Positions 19,777-29,054 of a stretch of DNA of 64,000 nt are shown here, in pieces. Source of the DNA: Mesobacillus jeotgali (lineage in GTDB: Bacteria; Bacillota; Bacilli; Bacillales; Cytobacillaceae); assembly GCF_014856545.2 (NCBI RefSeq), contig NZ_CP109811.1:3032001-3096000 (forward strand), in the 5' to 3' direction. The notes under the pieces were generated by a model. It did no database searches. It was not told the origin of the DNA and saw only the letters and a list, made by a program, of their open reading frames with translations. The position numbers and the translations under genes are program-made. Numbering within the stretch: position 1 is the stretch's first letter; every line of letters starts with the position of its first letter.

Positions 19777-20187
19777 TTGTTGTTAGAGGTTTATATTGAT
19801 GGCGCAAGTGCTGGCAACCCTGGACCAAGCGGTGCTGGCATTTTTATAAAAGGAGAAGGAGAAGTTTTCAGATACTCCATCCCTCTTGGGGTCATGTCTA
19901 ACCATGAAGCTGAATATCATGCATTTATAAAAGCATTGGAAATTTGTCTTGAAAAAGGTTTCAGTGTTGTATCATTCAGGACCGATTCTCAGCTCGTAAA
20001 TGCAGCAGTGGAAAAGGAGTTCGTCAAAAACAAGCTTTATGCCCCCCTGCTGGAAAAAGCATTATTGCTTGCCGGGCAATTTGATTTGTTCTTCATGAAA
20101 TGGATTCCATCGAGTGAAAATAAAACAGCGGACGATCTGGCACGAAAGGCTGTTAGGGAGAACAACATGAAAGGAACCGAAGATTAA
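19777..20187 (+). CDS. RNase HI-like protein (RnhA/YpdQ type)
   Basis: 136 aa single RNase H domain: VYIDGASAGNPGPSGAG (first Asp), SNHEAEYHAF (Glu), FRTDSQLV (Asp) and SENKTADDLARKA (last Asp), so all four carboxylates are present. It corresponds in type to B. subtilis YpdQ (also named RnhA). Start is TTG at 19777 (or the adjacent TTG at 19780) behind GGGAGTG. It is followed after 1 nt by an EamA transporter. A second, diverged RNase H-fold gene (ypeP) lies just upstream on the other strand. Confidence 0.85.
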   Translation: MLLEVYIDGASAGNPGPSGAGIFIKGEGEVFRYSIPLGVMSNHEAEYHAFIKALEICLEKGFSVVSFRTDSQLVNAAVEKEFVKNKLYAPLLEKALLLAGQFDLFFMKWIPSSENKTADDLARKAVRENNMKGTED

Positions 20188-20188
20188 T

Positions 20189-21127
20189 ATGAAAGCATCT
20201 ACTTTCGCGGATTTAAGCTTACTTTTCGTAGCCCTCATATGGGGAGCAACATTTGTGCTTGTGCAAAATGCGATATCTTTTCTCGAGCCACAATCCTTCA
20301 ATGCAGTCCGATTTACCCTGGCAGCAATCATGTTAGGACTTTGGCTTATGTTTTTTGAAAAAGACCAGCTGAAAAAGCTGGATAGAAAACTGATCTTATC
20401 CGGAATCATGCTGGGATTCTGGCTTTTCATAGGCTATGCCTTCCAGACATTAGGCTTGCTGTATACGTCTTCATCCAAGGCTGGCTTTATAACTGGATTG
20501 AGTGTTGTCCTGGTACCATTGTTAATGCTTGGGATCTTAAAACAGAGGCCGAGCTTGAACTCAATAGCAGGGGTGTCTGCAGCAACGGCAGGGCTCTATC
20601 TTTTAACTATGTCAGATGTGTCCAGCCTCAATATTGGTGACGGCTTCGTCCTAATTTGTGCGGCAGGATTTGCACTGCATATCGTATTCACAGGAAAATT
20701 CAGCAGCAGTTATCCGACACTCCTTTTGACGATGGTCCAAATCGCAACTGTAGGGGCTCTTTCAGCAATATCAGCTGTCCTTTTTGAGGATTGGAAAAGA
20801 GCATTCAACCCTGAGGTCATCTTTTCAGCGAATGTCCTGATCGCCCTGCTGGTTACATCAATACTGGCGACTGCTCTGGCGTTTTTTATCCAGACGAATT
20901 TTCAGAAACACACAACAGCCACTCGCGTTGCCTTGATTTTTGCAATGGAACCTGTTTTTGCAGCAGTTACGGCTTACTTCTGGGCAGATGAGCGCCTAAC
21001 CTATATTGCCCTTGCCGGCTGTGTATTAATTTTTGCAGGTATGGTGTTCGCAGAATTGCCATCTGGCAAATTCGAAAGTTTCATTCGTAAAATATTCCCT
21101 AAAAAAGAGGCTGATTTCAAAGCATAG
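20189..21127 (+). CDS. EamA/DMT family transporter
   Basis: 312 aa integral membrane protein with about ten hydrophobic helices and two EamA repeats. Typical motifs: LLFVALIWGATFVLVQNA at the N-terminus, FNAVRFTLAA after helix 2 and, in the second half, 'ATRVALIFAMEPVFAAVTAYFWADERL'. Substrate unknown (metabolite export is common). Start ATG 1 nt after the RNase H gene stop, so they form a two-gene operon closed by a terminator. Confidence 0.88.
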   Translation: MKASTFADLSLLFVALIWGATFVLVQNAISFLEPQSFNAVRFTLAAIMLGLWLMFFEKDQLKKLDRKLILSGIMLGFWLFIGYAFQTLGLLYTSSSKAGFITGLSVVLVPLLMLGILKQRPSLNSIAGVSAATAGLYLLTMSDVSSLNIGDGFVLICAAGFALHIVFTGKFSSSYPTLLLTMVQIATVGALSAISAVLFEDWKRAFNPEVIFSANVLIALLVTSILATALAFFIQTNFQKHTTATRVALIFAMEPVFAAVTAYFWADERLTYIALAGCVLIFAGMVFAELPSGKFESFIRKIFPKKEADFKA

Positions 21128-21152
21128 CGCTTTGGAACCAGCCTCTCTTTAT
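21105..21152 (+). terminator. Terminator of the rnhA-EamA pair
   Basis: AGAGGCTG.TTTCAAAGC pairs with GCTTTGGAA.CAGCCTCT across the EamA stop, then CTTTAT. Confidence 0.75.
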
Positions 21153-21154
21153 AA

Positions 21155-21210
21155 TCTAGTTGTCAGCTCAAGCGCTTGTCGTGGCTGACCAAGGCGCTCT
21201 CGCTTTTCGT
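21155..21210. repeat. REP-like element, partial copy
   Basis: The reverse strand reads AGCGCCTTGGTCAGCC, then CGACAAGCGCT. This shares its core with the larger element at 37698-37820 (AGCGCCTTGGTCAGCC, CGACATGCGCT). Confidence 0.6.
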
Positions 21211-21503
21211 CATACGGCCAAAAGCTCGATTTTTTTAACGTACTGCAACGCTGCTTTGCGGGAATGGATTTTATTAGAGGCAAAGGTTTCTAAGAGCGAA
21301 ATATAAAAGCTTCCGTCAAATCCTTTTTGGGCCTTTAGCGTGATTTCAATGGCTGTATTTGTGAGTTCATCGGTGGAATTTGTATATTGCTGACCGAAAT
21401 AAATAAAACCGATCGCGTCCTCACGCAACTGGAACCCTTTGCTCTTCAAATGAAGCAGGTAATCTTCAACTGTCCGCACTGACTGAATCAATCCTCTCTT
21501 CAA
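21210..21503 (-). CDS. Small uncharacterised protein, probably DUF6123 family
   Basis: 97 aa soluble helical protein: TVEDYLLHLKSKGFQL, DAIGFIYFGQQYTN, KAALQYVKKIELL. I associate this with DUF6123, without certainty. The TTG at 21503 lacks a clear ribosome-binding site; a GTG at codon 9 is an alternative start. Confidence 0.6.
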   Translation of the reverse strand: MKRGLIQSVRTVEDYLLHLKSKGFQLREDAIGFIYFGQQYTNSTDELTNTAIEITLKAQKGFDGSFYISLLETFASNKIHSRKAALQYVKKIELLAV

Positions 21504-21544
21504 GCCGTTTCTAGTAAAATTTTACCGCAACATTCGAGCTTTTT

Positions 21545-22009
21545 CTACCGTTTTTTTGTTAAAAGATATCCAGCAAATCCCATCGCCATTCCAAAAAGGG
21601 CTCCGCCTAGAACCTCTTTTGGCTGGTGGCCCAGCATTTCCTTCAATGGATCTGGAGACTTTTCTTCAAACTCTACAGGGTCATCTTCATGAATCTTATC
21701 AATTAATTCATCAAGATCATTAACTTTTAAAGTCAGTTCTCCTGTTTGTCTCCTTATCCCCTGGGCATCATACATGACAATAATGCCATACACGAGTGAC
21801 AATGCGAAATCAACCGAGCGTACACCTTTAGTAAGAGCAACATATGTTGTCAAAGATGACACACCAGCTGAATGGGAGCTTGGCATTCCGCCGCTGGCCA
21901 AAAATAAATCTGGTTTCCACTCCTGTGTCTTAGCATAATGAAACGGTATTTTTAAAGCCTGAGCAAGGCCAATACTTGAAATTGCAATAACTGCACCTTT
22001 ATTCATCAT
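21545..22009 (-). CDS. Divergent PAP2 family protein (YuiD-like)
   Basis: 154 aa with hydrophobic segments at both ends and the motif LASGGMPSSHSAGVSSL, in which P-S-S-H-S is the PAP2-type phosphatase signature of the DUF212/YuiD family. YDAQGIRRQTGEL is also a family motif. A membrane phosphatase role is inferred by family only. ATG with AGGAGGTGACG. Confidence 0.85.
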   Translation of the reverse strand: MMNKGAVIAISSIGLAQALKIPFHYAKTQEWKPDLFLASGGMPSSHSAGVSSLTTYVALTKGVRSVDFALSLVYGIIVMYDAQGIRRQTGELTLKVNDLDELIDKIHEDDPVEFEEKSPDPLKEMLGHQPKEVLGGALFGMAMGFAGYLLTKKR

Positions 22010-22162
22010 CCGTCACCTCCTTGTTATTTTGAAGAAAAATGATTGCTTTTATTCTTGCCCGTTCATAATAAGGATTAAGCTGTAATAAGCAGACAACCTA
22101 TAAAGGTTAATTCTCATTTCTGAACATTTTTAAACAAAAACTTTTCTGGAGGGATCGCTATT

Positions 22163-22294
22163 ATGAGCAAAAAGGGAAACAGAGGGACAAAGGCACCCGG
22201 GGTAAATCCACAAGGCTACGGACAAGATGCAGAATTCGCTGAAGAACCAAAGTCAAAGCTGGAAAATGCCGCTAAGAAAAAGAATACAAAATAA
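22163..22294 (+). CDS. sspL: Small acid-soluble spore protein SspL
   Basis: 43 aa, lysine-rich: starts MSKKGNRGTKAPGVNPQG and ends with EEPKSKLENAAKKKNTK. The G-V-x-P-Q-G core and the LE..AKK.NTK tail match the SspL family of minor spore proteins made in the forespore. ATG at 22163 with GGAGGG, stop TAA at 22292. Convergent with ypcP across a shared hairpin. Identification rests on recalled family features. Confidence 0.8.
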   Translation: MSKKGNRGTKAPGVNPQGYGQDAEFAEEPKSKLENAAKKKNTK

Positions 22295-22315
22295 CGAGGT
22301 AAGCTAACGCTACAC

Positions 22316-22350
22316 ATAAAAAAACGGCTGGTTATAATACCAGCCGTTCC
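22316..22350. terminator. Bidirectional terminator between sspL and ypcP
   Basis: AACGGCTGGTA/TACCAGCCGTT stem, with T7 on the minus strand. Confidence 0.9.
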
Positions 22351-22352
22351 CT

Positions 22353-23240
22353 TTAAGCGTGCATTTCGTATTCGAACAGACGGTGCAGCCCTTTAAGTTC
22401 AACTTCATTGAACTTGGAAAGAAGCTTTTCCCGGTCAATTTTGAATCTGGCGTCGTCCATCTTGCATTCGACAGGTACATCACATTTGATTTCAGCTAGC
22501 TGTCTGCTTAAATGAAGCATTTCAAGATCTGCCTCAATTTTTGCTCGCTGTGATTTTGTCAATAAATGCAGGTTTGCGATGACACCTTCAACATCCCCAT
22601 GTTCCTGAAGCAGCTTAATTGCCGTCTTTTCACCAATCCCGCGGACTCCAGGATAGTTATCACTCGGGTCTCCCATGAATGCTTTCAGATCTATCATCTG
22701 TTCAGGCCAGATTCCCTTTTCAGCATACAAGGTATTGCGATCGTGGACCTGGTAATTGCCATAGCCCTTCTGCAGCAGGATGACAGAAACCCGGTCATCG
22801 ATCAGCTGGAGGATATCCTTATCACCTGTCAAAATCGTAACCGAATCCACTTCCTTAACCGTCCTCGCAATCGTTCCTATACAGTCATCAGCTTCATAGC
22901 CTCTCAAGCCAATGTTTGGAACATCTAATGATTCGACTACCTCTTTAACAAGGTCAAACTGTGGCAGAAGCTCAACAGGCGCCTCAGGTCTATTTGCTTT
23001 ATAATTATCGAACATTTCTGTACGGAAGGTTTTGCTGCCCATATCCCAGCAAACAGCAGTATGTGTAGGCTTGAAATTTGCAACAGCAGTCGCAAAGTGT
23101 TTGATGAAACCGTGGATCGCATTTGTAGGGACCCCTTTGGAATTTATCATGAATTGTCCGGAAACAGCTGTTGCATAGAATGCTCTGAACAACAAAGCCA
23201 TCCCGTCAACTAGCATTAGCGAAGTTTTATTATTTTCCAA
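22353..23240 (-). CDS. ypcP: 5'-3' exonuclease, flap-endonuclease family
   Basis: 295 aa stand-alone homologue of the DNA polymerase I 5'-nuclease domain. Metal-binding acidic motifs: LMLVDGMALLFRAFYA, VCWDMGSKTFR, GYEADDCIGTIA, VTILTGDKDILQL and FMGDPSDNYPGVRGIGEKTA (helix-hairpin-helix). Removes RNA primers and flaps. Single-gene unit with its own terminator. Start ATG with GGAGGTGCC. Confidence 0.93.
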   Translation of the reverse strand: MENNKTSLMLVDGMALLFRAFYATAVSGQFMINSKGVPTNAIHGFIKHFATAVANFKPTHTAVCWDMGSKTFRTEMFDNYKANRPEAPVELLPQFDLVKEVVESLDVPNIGLRGYEADDCIGTIARTVKEVDSVTILTGDKDILQLIDDRVSVILLQKGYGNYQVHDRNTLYAEKGIWPEQMIDLKAFMGDPSDNYPGVRGIGEKTAIKLLQEHGDVEGVIANLHLLTKSQRAKIEADLEMLHLSRQLAEIKCDVPVECKMDDARFKIDREKLLSKFNEVELKGLHRLFEYEMHA

Positions 23241-23409
23241 AATGGCACCTCCAATGAGAAATTTGAGCCAAGGCTCTATTTAAAAGCTTGATGCTTTAAT
23301 GTAAAAGTCAACTTTGATATTATAACACAATTCTTGGTGTTCCCTTTTATATTCCGAAAATAACCATTCTTCAATCATCTAAGCAATCTGAGTAAATCTC
23401 CCCTATACA

Positions 23410-24246
23410 TCATTCACTTTTGGAAACGGGATTTTCCTGATAAGAAACCCAATCGCTATAGCTTCCTGCATAAAGTCTGACATTCTTGAATCCAGCTTCT
23501 TTAAAGGCGATATAATTCGGCGTTGCCGTCACTCCTGAGCCGCAATAAACAATGATTGGCTGATCTGGATCGAGGTCTTGAAATCTCTGTTCCTGCTCAT
23601 CACGAGGCTTAAAGAAACCATTTTCTAAGCCTTCCATCCAAGGTTTATTGATTGCTGTCGGGATATGGCCGGGAATCCGGTCGATTGGCTCCTCGATCCC
23701 AAGGTAACGCCTGCTTTCCCGGGAATCAACTAGGACAGCAATCCCTTTTCCCTCAAGTGCAATATCTTTCACCTCTTCATACGAGGCCATCATATCGTTA
23801 TTTTCATTTATCGTGTAATTTGTTTCTTGATAATGTGGTACAGATTTTTCAATCGGATACCCTGACTTCTGCCATGCCTCGAAGCCTCCGTTCAGGATAT
23901 AGACTTTCTCATGTCCAACGTATTGAAGAAGCCACCACATCCTTGATGCGAATGCTCCTTCCTTTCCATCGTAGACAACAATTGTTGTTTCATTATCAAT
24001 ACCAGCATTCTGGAGCTTCTCTTTAAATTGGCTTGTCTCAGGGAGAGGATGCCTGCCGCCATGCTCCCCGACCGTACCAGAAAGGTCTTTTTCCAGGTCG
24101 AAATAAACAGCCCCTGGAATATGGCTTTGTTCATATTGAATCCTGCCCTCTTCAGGGCTCCCCAGCTTGAATCGACAATCGGCAACTCTTATATTCTTGT
24201 CTCCAAGATGTTCATTAAGCCAATGAGTATCAACATGATATTGCAA
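23410..24246 (-). CDS. Sulfurtransferase, tandem rhodanese (SseA type)
   Basis: About 278 aa with two rhodanese domains. The second carries the catalytic Cys in IIVYCGSGVTATPN; this CG-S-G-V-T loop is typical of 3-mercaptopyruvate sulfurtransferases. The inactive first domain contains VVYDGKEGAFASRMWW. The start TTG at 24246 is preferred because AAGGAG then sits 8 nt upstream; the in-frame GTG at 24255 abuts it. Downstream of the Cys-rich protein and dynA with tiny gaps, so likely one operon. Confidence 0.88.
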   Translation of the reverse strand: MQYHVDTHWLNEHLGDKNIRVADCRFKLGSPEEGRIQYEQSHIPGAVYFDLEKDLSGTVGEHGGRHPLPETSQFKEKLQNAGIDNETTIVVYDGKEGAFASRMWWLLQYVGHEKVYILNGGFEAWQKSGYPIEKSVPHYQETNYTINENNDMMASYEEVKDIALEGKGIAVLVDSRESRRYLGIEEPIDRIPGHIPTAINKPWMEGLENGFFKPRDEQEQRFQDLDPDQPIIVYCGSGVTATPNYIAFKEAGFKNVRLYAGSYSDWVSYQENPVSKSE

Positions 24247-24251
24247 GGCAT

Positions 24252-24449
24252 TCACTCCTTCGTTTGTCTTTGGTCCATCAATTTTTTTACATGTTCTTTT
24301 GGATCCCAGCAGGCGAATTGGTAGTGGCTTTTCGTTTCATAGCCAAGCCTGAGGCAATGGTATTTCATTTTTCCTTCCAGTTTTTCAGCCTGAAAATTAA
24401 CACAAGTAGCACATGCGTGAAATCGGTTACTGGTCATCCTTGCATTCAA
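24252..24449 (-). CDS. Small four-cysteine protein, probable zinc binder
   Basis: 65 aa (TTG start; a possible ATG four codons later). Cysteines occur as CATC near residues 13-16, then YHC (32) and FACW (47), spaced like a treble-clef or ribbon site, with nearby His in HACATC. I do not recognise the family. The stop overlaps the rhodanese leader and its start is 3 nt from the dynA stop, so it is embedded in the dynA operon. Confidence 0.7.
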   Translation of the reverse strand: MNARMTSNRFHACATCVNFQAEKLEGKMKYHCLRLGYETKSHYQFACWDPKEHVKKLMDQRQTKE

Positions 24450-24452
24450 CCT

Positions 24453-27400
24453 TTATTGATAGTTTTTTATATTCAGCAGTGCAGCTTTAACAGTTTCTAT
24501 AGAGAAATTATCATCAAGGGCAGAGGTGATTCCTTCGAAATACTCAGTGATCTGCTCTGAAAAATCCTTTTGAACTTTCTCAAACTCACGATCTAATTCA
24601 GGCAGGTAGTGGTCTTTCAGCCTTGCATTCTCTTTTTCAAGATAATCCCCTGCAGGTCCGTGTAAAAGCTGTTCAAGTTCATCTGCCATTAATTTCTTTT
24701 CATTTTTCTCAAAGAAGGATTTAGGGTTCTTGAACATTCCAAGCGTCTTCTTGAATATCGCACGCTCAATGTCCTGGTATGCTGTTTCAAAGTCTATTCC
24801 GGTTAATGGACCATTTTCTGTGGCAGAAATGGAGACCGAAGAATTAATTTTCAGCAATTCAGCTGACAAAGCTTCCTGGAACTCTTTCAATATCCGTAAA
24901 ATAAATGCCTCGGCTCTTAATGAAGTGGCCCTCATTTCCTGGGCCAGGTCATATCCGATGCTCTCAATCAATTCATCAAGCGCTGTTTCAAGAGCCTTCT
25001 TCATATTGCGTCCATCGTCCTTCAAAAGCGCTGGGTTGAAGGCCTCCCTGAAAAATTCTCCAAACCGGATGAAGACACGCTGGCGAATATAATAAGTCAA
25101 TTCATCGCTTTCAAGGACCAGACGTTCCTTAAGTACTGCCGGTTGCTTCTCGGATAAAACACGCAGCATTTCTTCTTTTTGTGATAACAGCTTCCCTCGC
25201 CTATCAGCCCTTGCTGCCTTGTCTTCCTCTGCCGACCTGATCATTTCCTCGATCACATTGACAGCCTGACGCCATTTTGCCTCTGCAGACTCAACAGCCA
25301 TATTCATAAGATCATTGGCGATGAATGAATAAAATGACTTTTCAAATCGATTAAAGAGCTGGTCTTCACCAGTCTCTTGGTCCAGCTTCGCATTTAACCC
25401 CTTCAGGCTTGAAACCGGGAATAGATGAGGCTTCCTGATACCGTATTGGACAAGCTGATCTTCAACATATTCTAATACAGCTGACTGCTCTTCCTCCGAA
25501 TTCGCCAAATCAACGGCATTGACAATGAAGAACATTTTATCAAGCTCAAAGGTATCCTTGACCCTGCCCAGCTGAATCAGGAACTCCCTATCCGCTTTTG
25601 AGAATGCATGATTATAGTAGGTTACGAATAAAATAGCGTCCGAATTCTTGATATAATCGAAGGCAACTCCTGTATGGCGGGCATTGATTGAATCGGCACC
25701 AGGCGTATCAACTAGGGTTATCCCTTCTCTTGTCAGTTCGCAATCATAATAGACCTCAATCCACTCAACAAAACAGGATTTTTCCTCTTCTGCAACATAG
25801 CCTCGGAATGATTCGAGATCAACAGAAAGCTTCTCGCCGAAACTGTTTTTAAAATCACTGAATCCTTTGGCAAAAGCCTGAAGAAAAGAGTAATGTGTTT
25901 TCTCTGCGGCACTATAACCGCTATCCTCGGATTTAAGACTCTTGATTTGATCGATCGCTCGTTCGAAATCGGATGTGTTCTTGCCGAATAGTCCCAGAGA
26001 GCGTTCCAGTTCTTTCAGCAACTCGTCTGCACTCTTTATTTTGACAATGACCGTTCCGTGAGGATTTTCAGTTGTCACTGGTTTTATTTTATTGATGGCA
26101 GCAGTTGTCGGATTTGGTGATACCGGCAAGATCCGCTCTCCCACCAGAGCATTTGCAAAAGAGGACTTCCCAGCGCTAAATGCTCCAAACAAGGCAACAG
26201 TAAATTCTCTTTCCTTTAACCGTGTGGCTTTTTCCTTCAATTCACGGGCAATTTTTTTCAAGCCAGGTAGATTCTCAATCTGTTCAGATGTGAAATTCAT
26301 TTTCCGGACCAACTGCTGTTGGTTTTCATGAAATTGGGCGACCTCAATACTGCCTTGCTCGACAGGAGCTTCCTTTATTGAATCTACCTTTTCAATGGCA
26401 GTGTTTGAGGAAGCAATATCATGAGTTAAAATTACCTCTGGTTTCTCTTCGGCAGCCTTAAAAATATGATAGTCTTTCTCTTGATATTCTGCAGGTTCAC
26501 CATAGAGTATTTCTGATACGAGCCTGCGTTGCTCGGCCAGGTTTTCCCTGATGCCATTCAATTCTGTCCACGCTGAGAAAAGCTTCGTTAGATTTTCTTC
26601 TTTCTTGAGAAGTTCATTTATCTCCTCATCATCCTGACCTTTTACATAGCCGATGAACTTACCCTTGATAGGCTCCAGCTTTCTTCTTGCAAGATTCTTC
26701 AATGATTCGGCGACGTCGTTAGTATAATTAAGAACATAGTCTCCTGAAAGCCTCGCACCTGGTTTCACGGCATCTGATAGCAACTCGGTTTGGAACTCAA
26801 TCTTAAAGCTATTAGCTAGTGTCTGCAGCTCAGTTTGTGAAAGATTATGTTTCTTGAACAGCTTAGATAAGAAATCTTTGATATGCCAGTCGAGCTGGGA
26901 TTGGACTTTATCCTCAAGGTCTCGATAAAAATTGTCGAGTCTGGATAATCGCTCCTGTTCCGTTTTTTGCTTTGAAAATAACAAGCCCACTTTAAAGTCT
27001 GGCTGCCTTGACTGCAGGTAAGCCTCCGCCAGCTCCCTGGTCTGGAATGGCATTAGGTAGGCGCTTTTTAGAATATCATTGAGTCCATCCCTGAATTCCC
27101 GTTCAGGATCCCGTTCACCCTGGATTTTTTCAATATTCATCCTTAGATTATCCAGTTCATTTGACAGCTGTTTCCTTTCACTGCCCGAAAGTCCTTCCAG
27201 GATTGTTTCAAATTGATCGATTTCTTCAGAGACATTCTGATGAAGATTCGCCAAATGATCCTCAGTCAATTTTTCCATCGACTTAAAAATCGAAACTGGC
27301 AGTAATTCTTTCCTCTTGCTTTTCCGTTCCATGATAAATGAACGAAGGTCCTGAAATTGGTTATGTGGCGATTCAGGGGCTTTTAGCGATGTGTAAAAAA

Positions 27401-28103
27401 TCCCCGCATGTTTTACTCCCCAGTCAGCAAAAGAAATTTCAACACTCGTCTTAAACTGCTCAAAAGACAATTCTGCATCCTGGTGCTTGTCGACCTGGTT
27501 GATAATCAAATAAAGTTCTTTTCCTGCATCTGTTAATTCCTTCGTAAAAAGGAAATTAAGTTCAGATTGGACATGGTTATAATCCATCACATAAAACACG
27601 ATGTCTGAAAGATGGAGCGCTGATTCAGTGGCAATCCGGTGGGCATCATCAGTTGAATCGATTCCAGGTGTGTCCATGATGACGGCCTGTTCCAGGAACT
27701 CTGCACCATTATGGCTGATTTCGATCGCCTGGATTTGTTCGCCATCCTTGCAGTATGTTTTGACAGTATCATAATCATACGGAGCCGGATATAAGCGTGA
27801 GCCGCCGTCCTTGAAGATGACCTTTGCATATTCAGAACCTGATTTAATCCTTACAAGGTTCGCACTGGTTGGAATCGGGCTTGACGGCAGGATATTGTCG
27901 CCGATCAGCCTGTTGATCATACTCGACTTTCCTGCGGAAAAATGACCGCAAAAAGCGATTGAAAATTCTTCTTCAACTGCTTTCCTTCCCAATTCCTTTA
28001 CTTTTTCAGCTGTATCTTCATCGTGATTTGTATTCATTAAATTATATAAAGATAAAATCTTTCCAAGAAGCTTATGATCTTGCTGTGCAATAGTCTGGCC
28101 CAT
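24453..28103 (-). CDS. dynA: Bacterial dynamin DynA, two fused dynamin modules
   Basis: About 1,216 aa. Two GTPase domains are seen: P-loop GHFSAGKSSMINRL (about 51), switch MDTPGIDSTDDA and NQVDKHQ in the first; P-loop GAFSAGKSSFANAL (about 640), VDTPGADSINARHTG and VNAVDLANSEEEQ in the second. Long coiled-coil stalks follow each. B. subtilis DynA (YpbR) tethers and fuses membranes and helps against membrane damage and phage. ATG at 28103 chosen with AAGGGG upstream; TTG at 28124 is the longer option. Intact. Confidence 0.95.
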   Translation of the reverse strand: MGQTIAQQDHKLLGKILSLYNLMNTNHDEDTAEKVKELGRKAVEEEFSIAFCGHFSAGKSSMINRLIGDNILPSSPIPTSANLVRIKSGSEYAKVIFKDGGSRLYPAPYDYDTVKTYCKDGEQIQAIEISHNGAEFLEQAVIMDTPGIDSTDDAHRIATESALHLSDIVFYVMDYNHVQSELNFLFTKELTDAGKELYLIINQVDKHQDAELSFEQFKTSVEISFADWGVKHAGIFYTSLKAPESPHNQFQDLRSFIMERKSKRKELLPVSIFKSMEKLTEDHLANLHQNVSEEIDQFETILEGLSGSERKQLSNELDNLRMNIEKIQGERDPEREFRDGLNDILKSAYLMPFQTRELAEAYLQSRQPDFKVGLLFSKQKTEQERLSRLDNFYRDLEDKVQSQLDWHIKDFLSKLFKKHNLSQTELQTLANSFKIEFQTELLSDAVKPGARLSGDYVLNYTNDVAESLKNLARRKLEPIKGKFIGYVKGQDDEEINELLKKEENLTKLFSAWTELNGIRENLAEQRRLVSEILYGEPAEYQEKDYHIFKAAEEKPEVILTHDIASSNTAIEKVDSIKEAPVEQGSIEVAQFHENQQQLVRKMNFTSEQIENLPGLKKIARELKEKATRLKEREFTVALFGAFSAGKSSFANALVGERILPVSPNPTTAAINKIKPVTTENPHGTVIVKIKSADELLKELERSLGLFGKNTSDFERAIDQIKSLKSEDSGYSAAEKTHYSFLQAFAKGFSDFKNSFGEKLSVDLESFRGYVAEEEKSCFVEWIEVYYDCELTREGITLVDTPGADSINARHTGVAFDYIKNSDAILFVTYYNHAFSKADREFLIQLGRVKDTFELDKMFFIVNAVDLANSEEEQSAVLEYVEDQLVQYGIRKPHLFPVSSLKGLNAKLDQETGEDQLFNRFEKSFYSFIANDLMNMAVESAEAKWRQAVNVIEEMIRSAEEDKAARADRRGKLLSQKEEMLRVLSEKQPAVLKERLVLESDELTYYIRQRVFIRFGEFFREAFNPALLKDDGRNMKKALETALDELIESIGYDLAQEMRATSLRAEAFILRILKEFQEALSAELLKINSSVSISATENGPLTGIDFETAYQDIERAIFKKTLGMFKNPKSFFEKNEKKLMADELEQLLHGPAGDYLEKENARLKDHYLPELDREFEKVQKDFSEQITEYFEGITSALDDNFSIETVKAALLNIKNYQ

Positions 28104-28244
28104 TCCTCTTACCCCTTGTGACAAAATTGTGAATAACTTTATTTTATATGATTTTTCGGTCTTTTCCTATAATTACATTTACACCATTTAGAAAAAGTAA
28201 AGAATAACCGCTTTAATCAAAGAAAAGCACTGACAATGGACCAA

Positions 28245-28276
28245 AAGAAAAAGCCCGAACCTTGGTCCGGGCTTTC
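28245..28276 (-). terminator. Terminator downstream of ypbQ
   Basis: AAAGCCCG/CGGGCTTT stem followed on the minus strand by TTCTTTT. It separates the bpsA-ypbQ unit from dynA. Confidence 0.75.
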
Positions 28277-28299
28277 ATCCTAGTTGAGAATCTTGTTTA

Positions 28300-28386
28300 T
28301 TAATGTGGTTTTAGTACATTGCTCAATACATATTTCATAAGTAAGGAGTAAGCTGCTATGGTCGAAACAACTAACATGGAAACCAT
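28300..28386 (-). CDS. Possible 28-residue hydrophobic peptide
   Basis: ATG at 28386 reads MVSMLVVSTIAAYSLLMKYV then LSNVLKPH and stops at 28300. It has one membrane helix, with AAGGATGG about 10 nt upstream. The same frame continues upstream as KLFSVKKVLKDGVVP up to a stop, without another usual start. It lies between ypbQ and its terminator. Coding is uncertain. Confidence 0.35.
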   Translation of the reverse strand: MVSMLVVSTIAAYSLLMKYVLSNVLKPH

Positions 28387-28483
28387 TGGTACGACACCAT
28401 CCTTAAGGACTTTTTTAACTGAGAATAATTTTCATCTTAAGGAAAGTGTAGCACTATTGATTATCATTTTCAATGGAGACAGA

Positions 28484-29053
28484 TTAATTGTCACACTTAT
28501 TTAACAAATTCGGGACAAACCGACCCTGATTGGAGAATTCAGATTCATACATGGTCAACTCACGCAATGCCTTCTCCTCTGCGGGAATCCTGATTGATAA
28601 AATCAGGATGTTAAGCAAGGTGAAGACTGCCATTGTGATATAGGCATTGAACATTAAAGGAATAACAATCAATTCTATTGCCACAATTAAATAGTTTGGA
28701 TGCTTGATGATTTTATAAGGCCCTCTCTTGACGACATTAGCTCCTGGCAGAATGATGATTTTTGTATTCCAGAATCTTCCCAATGAAGAGAGTGACCAAA
28801 TTCTCATCACCTGCGTAAAAATAAACATAGCAAGCAAAGCCGGCCAGTATCCTGATAGATTTTTATCAAAGGAAACCACTTCCATGATAAAAAATATGAA
28901 AAATGCTGTATGGATTGACACCATTGCGGGATAGTGCCCCTGTCCAAACTCTATTGCGCCCTGGGCTTTCATCCAGGCTTCGTTTTTTCTGGCTATGACT
29001 AGTTCTGTCAGCCTCTGAAAGATGATCAATCCGATAAATATAAGGAACACCAT
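28484..29053 (-). CDS. ypbQ: Alkylpyrone O-methyltransferase, isoprenylcysteine methyltransferase family
   Basis: 189 aa membrane protein with about five hydrophobic helices and the ICMT-family motif GPYKIIKHPNYLIVAIELIVIP and EEKALRELTMYESEF. In B. subtilis BpsB (YpbQ) methylates the alkylpyrones made by BpsA. ATG lies 1 nt after the bpsA stop, so translation is coupled. Also called bpsB. Confidence 0.9.
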   Translation of the reverse strand: MVFLIFIGLIIFQRLTELVIARKNEAWMKAQGAIEFGQGHYPAMVSIHTAFFIFFIMEVVSFDKNLSGYWPALLAMFIFTQVMRIWSLSSLGRFWNTKIIILPGANVVKRGPYKIIKHPNYLIVAIELIVIPLMFNAYITMAVFTLLNILILSIRIPAEEKALRELTMYESEFSNQGRFVPNLLNKCDN

Positions 29054-29054
29054 G

